64,000 nt of DNA, from positions 1,383,897 to 1,447,896 of the forward strand of contig MU004184.1 of the NCBI GenBank assembly GCA_010093605.1. The letters are read 5' to 3'. Within the stretch, counting starts at the first letter, position 1. The number at the start of each line of letters is the position of its first letter. Of this stretch, positions 35,788 to 45,965 are shown in pieces. Both the position numbers and the translations under genes were made by a program. Below the pieces are notes generated by a model that saw only the letters and a list, made by a program, of their open reading frames with translations, did not search any database and was not told where the DNA came from. Source of the DNA: Lophium mytilinum. Taxonomy: Eukaryota; Ascomycota; Dothideomycetes; Mytilinidiales; Mytilinidiaceae.

Positions 35788-37687
35788 ATGCCCGCCGGTA
35801 GCATGGACACGGAAAAGGGCCTGCGCAAGAACTCAGAAGGCCGATACTCACCCGACTCCATGTCGCCCGACTACTATGGCGAGTCCTCAGTGCACCGTGA
35901 CGCCCTCGGGCGGCGCATCTTCGACAGCTTCAAGCGCAGCCCCAACTATTCCATGACGCCGAAAGGCACTCTGGGCGCTGACGGCAAGGTCTTCGATCTG
36001 GAGAGCGCGGCACGGAACACGGCGACGTCGCCCCTCTCGCGGACGCTGAAGGGGCGGCATCTGCAGATGATCGCAATCGGCGGATCCATTGGTATGGTGT
36101 TGCTGTTCTGCTTTTCTGGTACCGACGAGTGCTAATTTTGCTGTTCAGGGACCGGCCTCTTTGTCGGGTCCGGGAGTGCTCTGTCCCACGGTGGACCGGC
36201 CTCCGTCGTTATCGCCTTCTGTCTGATTGGCGTCATGTTGTACTGCACCGTCCACGCACTGGGCGAGATGGCAGTGCTGTTTCCCGTCGCCGGTTCATTC
36301 TCGGCCTATTCCACCCGTTTCTTGGATCCGGCCTGGGGCTTCGCCATGGGATGGAAGTAGGTCCTCCCCCGTCAATGTCAATGCGTGTCGAAACAAGACT
36401 GACCGTGACAGCTATGCCCTGCAATGGCTGGTCGTGCTACCCTTGGAGATTGTTGCTGCAACCCTCACGATTGAATTCTGGAACCACGGGAAAGTCAACA
36501 ACGACGCCTGGGTCGCCGTATTCCTCGTATTGATCGTTGGCATCAACCTGTTCGGTGTCAAAGGCTACGGCGAGGCCGAGTTCGTCTTTGCTATTGTCAA
36601 AGTCACTGCTGTTATCGGCTTCATCGTCCTCGGCGTAGTTATCAACGTCGGAGGCGGCCCAGATGGCGCCTACATCGGAGGCAAGCTGTGGCGCGACCCA
36701 GGAGCCTTCAACAACGGCTTCAAGGGGCTCTGCAGCACCTTCGTGACCGCTGCCTTCGCCTTTGGGGGCACTGAGTTAGTAGGACTCGCTGCCGCCGAGA
36801 CCGCTAACCCGCGCAAGTCGCTCCCCACGGCCGTCAAGCAGGTCTTCTGGAGAATCACTCTCTTCTATGTCGTCTCCCTCATCCTGGTCGGTCTACTCGT
36901 CCCCTACACCGACAAACGTCTTCTCAATAGCTCCACCCCCGGCAACTCTGTCGCCTCTCCCTTCGTCATTGCGATCCAAAATGCCGGCATTGAAGGCCTC
37001 CCATCCGTCTTCAACGCCGTCATCATGGTCGCCGTCCTCTCCGTCGGCAACTCCTCCATCTACGGCTCCTCTCGCACTCTCGCAGCGCTAGCAGAGCAAA
37101 ATCAAGCACCCAAAATCCTCGCATACATCGATCGCCAGGGCCGCCCTATAGTCGCCATCATCGTGGCGTCCATCATCGGCTTCCTCGCCTTCCTCGCCGG
37201 CTCCAGCAAGCAAGAAGACGCCTTCAACTGGATGATGGCCATATCGGGCCTCTCATCCGTCTTTACCTGGATGAGCATCTGCGTCTCCCACATCCGCTTC
37301 CGCAAGGGCTGGGCGGTGCAGGGTCATTCGCTCGACGAGCTAGCCTTCAAGTCGGCCGCTGGTGTCATCGGATCGTACATCGGCGCCATCTTCAACGCCC
37401 TCGTCCTCATCGCCCAGTTCTGGACCGCCTTCTCCCCGCTCGGCTACGAGACGATGTCGACGAAGGAACTCGTCAATACCTTCTTCCAAGCCTACCTCGC
37501 CTTCCCCGTCGTCTTGATCATGTACATCGGGTATAAGCTGTGGTACCGGACCCCCTTCATCCGGTCGCACAATATGGACCTCCACACGGGCATCCGCGAG
37601 CTGAATCTCGCGGAGCTGATCGCGGAAGAGCGGCTAGATCGGGCGAATTGGCCGCGGTGGAAGAGGGTGTATAAATTCTTCTGCTAA
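35788..37687 (+). CDS. Amino-acid permease, YAT family (Gap1/INDA1-like)
   Basis: Three exons (35788-36091, 36149-36356, 36412-37687) give 595 residues. The N-terminus (about 95 residues) is cytosolic and polar. KGRHLQMIAIGGSIGTGLFVGSG is the conserved helix 1 entry of the yeast amino-acid transporter family; the intron lies exactly inside this motif and the second intron inside GW-NYALQW. About 12 helices follow, including the family's FGGTELVGLAAAETANPRKS segment (helix 6) and GNSSIYGSSRTLAALAEQ. The C-terminus is long and cytosolic and ends KRVYKFFC. These are plasma-membrane proton symporters for amino acids. Substrate range is not readable from sequence; broad specificity is likely. Putative GATA sites upstream suggest nitrogen control. 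Confidence 0.95.
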
Positions 37688-38159
37688 TTCGGGTATCGAT
37701 CTGCGTCTTTTGCTGTTTATATCTCGATTTGGTTTCATAAACTATGGTGTGGCCGATCTAATGCGATCTTGGTGGCTGTGATATCTATCTTCCTCGGCGA
37801 TTTAGCGCATGGGCGGGCTGCTGCTGTTGTTGTATTTTTAGACTACGAGATATCCCCAGATGACTTTGATGCCGGTAATGATAGCCTTGGTTCAAACCTC
37901 TTAAGTGTCTGTTTGGGGCTATTGTTGTTTGTTGTAACTGTGTTTTGTCTGCAAGTTGCTCGAGTCGTTTGAGGTCACTCGTCAAACGGGACGAGTATGC
38001 CCCCTATCCGTTACAGCTATGTCCAGCCCGCTCGACCTCAACAACGCTAGGAGCCACTCTGCTGCGTGAAGTATCCACTGTGAGAGCTGACTAGCGGAAA
38101 TAAGGGACTTAAAGGGGGTCTCGAGGGGGGTACTTGCTGTACCGCATTAGGTGAAACCA
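37688..38159. other. Permease 3' flank
   Basis: No gene or repeat is visible before the tandem array begins at about 38160. Confidence 0.5.
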
Positions 38160-39130
38160 TTGCAAGTTCTTACGGATTGAACCGTGTAATGCCCAAATTT
38201 GTAAAGGCGGCGTCAATGCAGCAACGTGGAGGGGATCGGTCACGTATCCAGTGCAAAGGGGGAAACATTCACATATTGAACTGTCTGAGGAGCTTTATAC
38301 CAGACGCGATTTAGAGGTACCGTCCTCATTATCTCGAACCTTTTGAACCACGCGTCGGTTGAAAATGGTAGAAAGAATCACAGATCAAACTGTCTGATGC
38401 GCTTTTGTATAGACGTGGCGTGTACACCGAACCCCTTTTGGTGTGATTTTTACTTGGCCTACCGTAGTCACACATTGGGCGCGAGTAGTGGAAGAGTCAC
38501 AGAGTTAACCACGTAACTACTTTTGTTTGTTTGATACAGCGTTTGTTAAGTGTCACCTTGATGTAGTGATTCCCCTTACGCTCTCTGGTCACGCGTTGGA
38601 GTTATATGGTGGGAATAGTTACAGGTCTAACCGCCTGATGATAGCTTATTCAGACGCGGCGTGCACGCGAGAGGCACATGGTGGACACTTTACGTAGTTG
38701 TTGATAGTGGTATAATCAATCATCTATGCAATACCGTCGATTGAGGCTAGTTGAATGGTTGCGATCATGTGGAGGGTGGAGGTAAGTCGAGGGCACGCCC
38801 TGGGTCAATATGTTAGAAGGAGTCACAGATTCAACCGCGTAGATGAGATCTTAGAGTACGGGCGTACGCGCCGCTTAGTGGTTATTCCAGGCTGCTCAAG
38901 CAACGCGATGGTGCTATGAGGGAGGAGAAGTTACAGAATGAACCGAGTGATTGTATTTTTCGAGAGACACGGCGGAGATGCGGTAAAGTTGGTGAACGCC
39001 GTTTGATCGGCAAAAAATTACATCAAAGGAGACTAGAGTTGGAGAGAGAATGGAGTGGAGGTAAAGTAGAGTGGACTGAGGCCACGCGTTGAGTCGAAGA
39101 GTTGCAAAGTTTTACACATTTGTTGGTGGA
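38160..39130 (+). repeat. Degenerate tandem array, unit about 100-120 bp, about eight units
   Basis: A core resembling AGTCACAGATTNAACCGNGT starts near 38167, 38266, 38376, 38494, 38616, 38820 and 38929, giving spacings of 99, 110, 118, 122, 204 (about two units) and 109 bp; a weaker copy lies near 39107. About 20-30 bp after each core comes a GACGCG(G)CGT-like box (for example the palindrome GCGTGCACGC at 38659-38668), and before each core a CACGCGTTGG-like box followed by a GGAAGA/GAAAGA stretch. The units are too diverged for a young satellite. No open frame runs through them. The same family recurs, inverted, at 44.90-45.47 kb. Confidence 0.7.
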
Positions 39131-39532
39131 ATCAGTTTTAGTAGAGGCGGCATGGCCGTGGCATGGACGCGCAGTGACCATGAATGGGAGATGACTGGCT
39201 CTGTATTAAGTAGAGAGCTAAGGACAGACAGTGCCTATATTAATGTACAATTATGTTCGGAGCCATATCTACAGAACAAGGGTAGTCTAATGGTATCGTT
39301 GTGAAAGTCTATAGTCACCGAAAGAAGAAGTAAAGAAGACGTAGGAGACGTGCTTATGCAGTAGAGGTGAGAATCACCTGAGGAGGTTGGTCGCACAGAG
39401 GGATTCGCAGACCCTAGGGGCTCCCATGGACGCCCGAAAATGCTAATTAAAGGAAATGGACAAGGCTGTCAAGTGGTGCCGGTGTGTGAGTTCTGATGCC
39501 AGCTTTTCAAAGTGATTCAACCCCAAGTCATC
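39131..39532. other. 3' flank of the minus-strand MFS gene
   Basis: No gene is supported. A short stretch near 39285-39300 (GGTAGTCTAATGGTATCG) resembles a tRNA A-box but lacks any matching B-box. Confidence 0.5.
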
Positions 39533-41865
39533 TCAAAGCTTCAATTGGAACCTCGGATTTGTCCGAATTCGCTCACCGTATATCTTAAAGATAACGGGGA
39601 CGGGGATCAAGGCAAGGGCAACGAAGCCTAGAAGGGAATTACCCCAGCCAAGACCGAGCTTGTTGTACATTGATAGACCTGCTAGAGGAAGTAGAGCACC
39701 GAAGATGGAACGGATGACCGTATTGGCGGCCATCGCGGAAGCAGCGTGCAGAGTAAAGGCATCAACGAGGTAAGTTTGGATGGTCAGCTGTGAGAAATCC
39801 GTTAGCTAAGCCCACTGCTATAATTGAAGAGTGTTCACTCGGAAGGACACATACAAAGTTGCTCAGCATTCCTATTCCGACAAACGATGTACCAATGAGT
39901 GGGACAATCCAGTGGACGTGTTTATCTGTTCCCCAGCCGTACATAAAGAGCCCGACGGGCAAGCAAATGCCGCCAGGAACAGTCAATATCATTGGCAGCC
40001 GATCTTCCGGCTTCAGAGCCTTGCCCTTCGCCTTCTGTCTCTTGAGGACTCGATCGCTAGCAACACCTAGAATGGCGAGGCCGAGAATCATACCTATGCC
40101 AGTGGCAATGTAGGTAAGTCCGACTGTTCCAGACGAGAAATGATAGTTTTCTTCAAAGACAAAGGTGATGGTCGTGAACAGGAGGTAGAGTATGCCCTTA
40201 AGGTGGCAGTAAAGTTAGCAAATATTTCAGAACCAGAATGAGGAAAACGATATCGACTTCTTGAAACAACTGTCGCGTGAGACACTTCTTCGGGGGATTC
40301 CAAGACACCAATATGGTTGTCTCAGAATACTCCCTGAGTAAGTTTTCAAACGAACAAATTGCTGGGAAAGTTTTCATCTTTATCGTGAGCTTACGTACGT
40401 ACGCAACGGCCGAGTAAAAGGACATGCAAAAGACGATAGGTGATGTCAGGAGCATCTTCGTGGGCCGCACAATGCTGAGACGGAACAGCTCCTTCGGCGA
40501 GATGGGTGACGTGAGCTTGGATCGGAGATTCGGGTTTCCGGTCTCTTTTCGAAGCCTTGCGGCTTTTCGTTCCAGGATTACGGGTGCGTACGTCTCCCGC
40601 AAGAAGACGAAAGCTAGAATAGTGACAACACCGCCCTGTGCGCCAGTGTTAGTATAAGGGGAAATGAAAAAGTAATCGGAAATAGGCTCAGATAAAACAT
40701 ACCAATATCGCGATTAGGTAGAATACCCATCGCCATCCTTTTGCTTGTACTAGAAAACCCCCAATTACTGGCCCCACTACAGGTCCTATGAGTGGGCCCA
40801 TAGCCCATATAGCCATGGCGCCGCCTCGTTTTTCCACGGGCATCAAGTCTGCGATCGTTCCGCCTCCAATCGTAAGAGGGGCAGATCCGACTGAGCCTTG
40901 AAGGAATCGGAATCCGACAAGCATGTTGAAGTTGCTCGACACTCCACAGGCAATAGTGAAGATGATGAAGAGTATGTTGCAGGCATGGTAGATCCACCTT
41001 CGGCCGTAGAGTTCACTCAGAGGTGCGACAATTAAAGGTCCGAACGCGAAGCCGAGCAGGAAGACGGATACGACGAAGGCTGCAAGAAGGTCTGATTTCT
41101 CGTGAAAGCCAGCCATGACTTCAGGGACGCCAGGGGCGAACATAGAGGATGCGAGAGGGCTGATGAGGTCAGCTGTAGCTCTGACTGGGAATAATAGTAC
41201 TGGGCCGTAAGTCTGAGCACACGGTTTTATCACCGCTCAGGTAGCACTCCTAACAGATGAACGCCACTTCGTCGCTTTCGGTTGCAAGCTAGAACGAGAT
41301 GACACTGTCAAGAGGCTACCCGTTGCCAAAGAGCCGGTCTGTCAAGATGCAGCCCGGATTCCATTTCTTGAGAGTTGAGATCGCGTCTAGATTTTATGGA
41401 ACCCACAGGAGTGCCTCGAGCAGCGGCAGGCAAGTGTACAAAGACTCGTGGCTTGTTATGAACGAGGATGGAATGTACTCACGTCACGAAGGTGATAGAT
41501 GAGAGAATGGCGATATTTCCCCACTTCAAACCATTCGAAAAGTTCATAGGGTTCTCTGGATCATTTGGGCCGTCCCAAAATATCACATTCGGGTCTGATT
41601 CCTCGGCACCCTCCTCTGGCAGCTTCTCTGTTGTATCCCCCGCATCGTCTATCTCCCCGCTAGACGTGGTGGGATGGCTGATTGCACCTTTTTCGAGGTC
41701 GCCCTTTTCGTGGTCGTGAATTGACGAGCGCTGTCCTGGGGTGTAGACACCTAGATTGGAAGGTACGTCCGCATCGTGGCCTTCTTCGTAGGCAAGCTCG
41801 AGCCTTGGGTTATCAAGGTCATGAATGTGATACGCCGGATTTGAGTAGGAGCCAGGAGTCGCCAT
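39533..41865 (-). CDS. MFS transporter, DHA1 (drug/polyamine:H+ antiporter-like)
   Basis: Five exons, complement(41483-41865, 40703-41159, 40399-40635, 39855-40196, 39533-39787), give 557 residues. The N-terminal 95 residues are acidic and cytosolic. [26 protein letters not shown] is the usual entry of fungal DHA1 transporters, and [17 protein letters not shown] is the motif-A loop between helices 2 and 3. [16 protein letters not shown] is the motif-C (antiporter) helix. A long charged central loop ([19 protein letters not shown]) precedes helices 7-12. The family exports drugs, polyamines or small metabolites at the plasma membrane; no substrate can be assigned. Intron 1 is unusually long (323 nt) and contains a copy of the dispersed repeat. 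Introns 2-4 are 67, 202 and 67 nt; all joins keep frame and reproduce conserved peptides ([40 protein letters not shown]). Confidence 0.93.
41202..41240 (-). repeat. Diverged copy of the dispersed repeat inside MFS intron 1
   Basis: CACACGGTTTTATCACCG at 41219-41236 matches the solitary copy at 4.52 kb (TTACACGGTTTTATCTGT) and, reverse-complemented, the AACCG core of the array at 38.16-39.13 kb. Only the core is similar, so the assignment is tentative. Confidence 0.3.
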
Positions 41866-44185
41866 GGTGGAGTATTGCCGCGGTCTGTCATTCCTGGATT
41901 AGTATGTTGCGACACACATAACTCTCTACGTGGTGAATCCATTGAGGCACGTCTAACGACTTCTTCGCGGTGGAAAAGTGGGTGAATAGTGAGCTCAATG
42001 AGTACAGGGCTGCTCACCAGTAGTCCAAGCGCAGTGGGTTTGACAAGCGTTCAGGCGGGCCGACGTGGGTACAGGCAAGTTCCCGTCTTCTGGGTCAGCA
42101 GTTGATTATCGTTATTAAACACCCTCTCTCCTTCAAAGAATCGAAGATCACAAGAATAGGTAGAATCAGGAACATCGCAAGTCCAGGGAGCCAAAAGAGG
42201 CTACAAAGGAGCGCGTCCATCTCCGTCGCCGTCTTTCACAACAGGCCCAAGTCCCATGAATGCGGTTCAGATAGCTCCCGGTTACGTTTTATGCGGTTAA
42301 TGCAGGCTTTGTGCAAAACTGGGTGTTCGCTGCTCCGAGCAGCTCCATCACGCCACCAATCATAGCAGCCACACGCCCCTTTGGGCCTTGGGACCTCAGC
42401 TCGGCCGAGGCCATAGAGGGTTTGGGAAATGGCGACAGATCGCAAAGGTGCCCATTCTCAGGTGCCACCAAGGTGAGAAGTCCGACGATGACGGTGCGCT
42501 CAGTAGCAAAGGGGTGTCGCTGTCTGGAAACTTGCGAAGTGAAGAAGCCTTGGTTAGCGGTCAAGATTGGGAAGACGGGCGGAAAAAGGTGGAGTGGAGG
42601 GCCACGCCAGACTTATATAGCACGACGGCAATTTACAGGTAAATCTGCGTCACCAACGTTGTCAAACTATGGAGACCGCACGACACTATAGGTTGCGACA
42701 CCCCTCGGCTGAACTGACCGTTCTTTCTCTGACATTTGAGAATCCCAAGGTTGTGGTGACGCTGGCTCTCTGATTGCAGCGACGTCGAAACACATGTCTG
42801 GCAGACCCCCTTGCACTTCAAGTGGCAGTCCAACACCGGCAGAGGTGACCTAGAGAGCTTTGGAGCTTGCCTACGCTGTCGCTGTACAATTCGCAATGAG
42901 TTCAGAACAGCAACTCGGGTGTTCGACAAGTGCACACAAGCCTAGAGAGTAGGTGCCTTGGAATTGGAGTTTGAGACAGAGCGTTGACTGCCACTTTATT
43001 GTCAATGCAGCCTGTCACACAAACTCTTCTTCCCCTCATACCAAGTCCGGCGCGGTAGTATCGTATGAAATTCGACTGCTTGTGCTTCATCGTGTCGCAC
43101 ACGGTGTACTAACCAATTCTAAACTCTGTTGCAGCTTGCGCGTCTGCTGAATTGCATATCGCGGCCGACAAGTGCGTGCTGCGCATGTCATGCGACGGCT
43201 CCAAACCTCTTCTTCACCTTCCACGAGCTTCTGGTTCCAAAGTTGCTTCGTGATTAAACGCCGATGAAGTGATAGTGTGAGTAGACGGGACTCGTTTAGG
43301 AAAAAGGACGATCGGCAGGGCTTGAGAGACTTCTGCATCCCAATTCTATTGCTTCATCAAGTAACAGATTTAGGCAAAGTAGCAACATAATACACTGTAC
43401 TCTCTGTCGCGAGGATAGACTCATGCTCATGCTCATGCGAAGAGCCGTCGTTCACGGGTCTCCGACGGATGGCTGTTGAAACACTCGGCGACTTAAAATC
43501 CTTGATTTGTAGGAAATATATTGAATGCAGTGTGATGACTAGGGTCACATTCTCAAGTCGTAGTCAGCAAATCAGCGATAGCATTGAGTCGTTTCGGGAA
43601 CGGTCCGAGAGCAGATCGGTCGCCAAGCACCGCCAAGCTGGCAACAAGCGTCTTGCCGGTCGCCTAATCAACGTGATAAGAGTGGGGTGTCTCACCTCTG
43701 ATTGATGACGACGTCGAGGTGGTTGGAGGCGTGGAGTCGTGCGTAGATAGTGGCTGAGTGTGGCTGGTTCTTCAGCGCCCAGCCTCCAAAACACCACCAA
43801 AACCCCTGCCTCTCGGCGGCCCCGGTGTTGCCCCTAGCAGCATTTGGCACCATTTGGCAGCATCCGGCCAGCTTATCGCAATTTATTGGCTGGGAAGTGG
43901 GCAACGCCATGACGGAGGCGCTCCACTATCGCCTAGGGTACTTCTATTAATGCCATGGCAACTGGGAGGAGGCTGGGACCTGGCCGTTGCTAGGATGGCT
44001 GTACCACTCATATAAACCTGCCGTAGAGCCGCATCTTTATTTTCCTTCACCATCGTTCCACCACATCAAAGTCTCTCACTCTTCTCACATATACGCCAGT
44101 CGTACCACATATCGCTACCTCGAACGAGATCAACCCTACCTCATCCGACCCAGTCAACTTTTTGCTCTCCCTCACACAAGCAATC
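41866..44185. other. Intergenic region between divergent MFS and small secreted protein genes
   Basis: About 2.3 kb without a supported gene. Minor sequence features are a CTCATG hexamer run near 43422-43438 and a direct repeat of ATTTGGCA at 43840-43858. The last 170 bp are a pyrimidine-rich leader for the gene at 44186. Confidence 0.5.
44011..44016 (+). promoter_or_regulatory. TATA box of the small secreted protein gene
   Basis: TATAAA lies 170 bp upstream of the ATG at 44186 and is followed by a CT-rich stretch containing CACC and TCTC runs. This is the usual layout of a highly expressed fungal promoter with a leader of roughly 130 nt. Confidence 0.5.
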
Positions 44186-44488
44186 ATGCAGTTCTCCATC
44201 CTCGCCATCGCCGCTGTGCTCGCCTCTACCGCCTCAGCTGCCTACTACCCCAGGCACGCCACTGGCTACCCTACCGGTATCTTTCCCACCGCGACCGGCG
44301 TCTACCCTACCGGTACTGGGGTCGCACCCACTGCCACCCTGCCCGCTTTCACTGGCGCTGCGGAGCCGGCCTCCCAAGTCGCAGGCTCGGCTTTGGGATT
44401 CGTCGTTGCCGCTGGCTTCGTTCTGGTATGTATCTCTTCAGTGTGACAGAAGAAGGAAACGTGCTAACCTCACTCACAGATGATATAA
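44186..44488 (+). CDS. Small secreted GPI-anchor-like protein with Pro-Thr repeats, 82 aa
   Basis: Exons 44186-44425 and 44480-44488 give 82 residues. Residues 1-18 (MQFSILAIAAVLASTASA) are a clear signal peptide. The mature part has short repeats built on [YF]PT-x-TG (GYPTGIFPTATGVYPTGTGV), rich in Thr and probable O-glycosylation sites. It ends with a small-residue stretch and a hydrophobic tail (SALGFVVAAGFVLMI), as in GPI-anchored proteins or cell-wall mannoproteins. The last exon codes only for Met-Ile and the stop codon; its intron has donor GTATGT, branch GTGCTAAC and acceptor CACAG. Without splicing the protein would end a few residues later (VCISSV), so the call does not depend on the join. 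I do not recognise a named family. Confidence 0.75.
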
Positions 44489-45965
44489 AAGCACAAGTGC
44501 CTGATTTGATTCAAACTTCGCATATTTTCGCGAGCGAGCAAGCGCATGTTTTTTCGACTCTTCTCAAGAGCTTCTACTCCTACAAATGACGGACATTCGT
44601 AGATGACTTTCAGGATGGCGGGATGCCAACACGATACCGCTAGCTTCTAGCGATGATGGAAGGAATAATGGATGGGATGGATTGGAAGGAAACCTTAGAT
44701 GATAAATAGGACGGGCATTCATGGCTCCTACATACTGGATATAGATACAGGACATAATAACAATAATTATTACCTACCGAATATGAAGCTTGATGATAAA
44801 CGTGAAATCCACTGTGTTGTAGGAATGGTGACTGGCCCATTAAATAGAGGTGTCTACTTATTACCTGTTTCTAACAAAAAGCGACGACCCCACACCATGA
44901 TACCACGTGCAAGCTGCGTCCAACGAAAACGAGTTCACATGTTTGAGTATGTGACCTTTACAACAGAAAGGCATGAATTTCTCTTGCAAGTATCTCTGCG
45001 GGTCTTTCTAAGGTTTTTGTCATCGACCTGATTTCGATTCTTCGGTTTTGTCTCAAGAAGTAACCACAGCATCTACCCTTTGCGTGCACGCCGCGTCCAG
45101 CAAAATTATATCTATGTCGTTGAACTTGTCACTCTTTTCAATCTAACGGCTTTACTCATCCCAGGGAGGCCTTCAATTAATCCTCCTCAGCTTCCTACCG
45201 GACCTTTGGTTCTGGGACACAAGTTGACTACAACGCGTGCACATTGCGTCGAACAAGATAAATCTTCAGCGGTTCGAAATGTGACTACTTGTAACTAGGC
45301 GGCTCCAGTTTCCATAGGAAGCCATTCAGTGACTTATTATAAGCCTCCTCACTCAGAGCTGATTTGGAGTCTTCGGAGTTCGGGTAAGAAACGACCAGAA
45401 TGAGCAAACGCAGCGTACCTTTGTATACGCTGCGTCTAACAAAAACAGCTTTGTACGGTTAGATCGGGGAGTTTTTATAACTGATGTCAACGGAAGCACT
45501 CCCAAGCGCCTGTGGTCGATCGTCAACTTCCATGGTCCGATTCATGACCTCCAGGCAGTCGAGTTCTGATTTGCACCCAAAAGCACAAGGGTTTTGCCGT
45601 ACACCCCGAATGGAGACCGAATTCTCGGGTTGCGCATCAGGGGCAACTTGACGCCTCAAAACGTTCTAAGGAACTCTAGCTTCCACACTTTTCGGGCTAA
45701 CAAGAGTTGCCTTTCTTGGAAGTGAGCCGAGTACAGTCACATGGCAAATGAAAACACATTGTACCGGGAACAAAAGACCGTAGCACACGATCTTTACCAT
45801 TACACCATTCATACCAAAGATGAGACATTATGCAGAACGTCGTCGACCAACCCAACGCCTATCGTGTTTCCGTCCCAACCGCAGCCATCGAGACCCCAAC
45901 GCCGCCCATCCCAAGCACGCCGCCACAAATGCACCTATGTTTATTACACAATACCTGAACAACGC
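44489..45965. other. Intergenic region between convergent genes, holding the second repeat array
   Basis: No protein gene is supported. The middle (44.90-45.47 kb) is occupied by the inverted-orientation repeat array annotated separately. The last 500 bp hold nothing I recognise and adjoin the condensin stop codon. Confidence 0.5.
44901..45469 (-). repeat. Second degenerate tandem array, four units of about 150-185 bp
   Basis: Four segments align: 44901-44956, 45081-45134, 45231-45285 and 45415-45469. Each runs from a (G)CGTGCA(C)-like box through TGCGTC-N-AACAAAA to an ACGGTT-like box and, in the first three, GTGAC or GTCAC. Between them, CTGATTT-N-GA-N-TCTTCGG recurs (about 45030 and 45358). 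The segment at 45081 contains the palindrome GCGTGCACGC and, reverse-complemented, matches the unit at 38616-38670 closely, so the two arrays are one family in opposite orientations. No coding frame passes through. Confidence 0.65.

Noticed and set aside
39285-39330. tRNA-like A-box (TAGTCTAATGGTATCG)
   Set aside because: No B-box, acceptor-stem pairing or cloverleaf can be drawn around it.
43422-43440. CTCATG hexamer run as a CRISPR-like or regulatory array
   Set aside because: It is a three-copy microsatellite with no spacers and is unremarkable in size.
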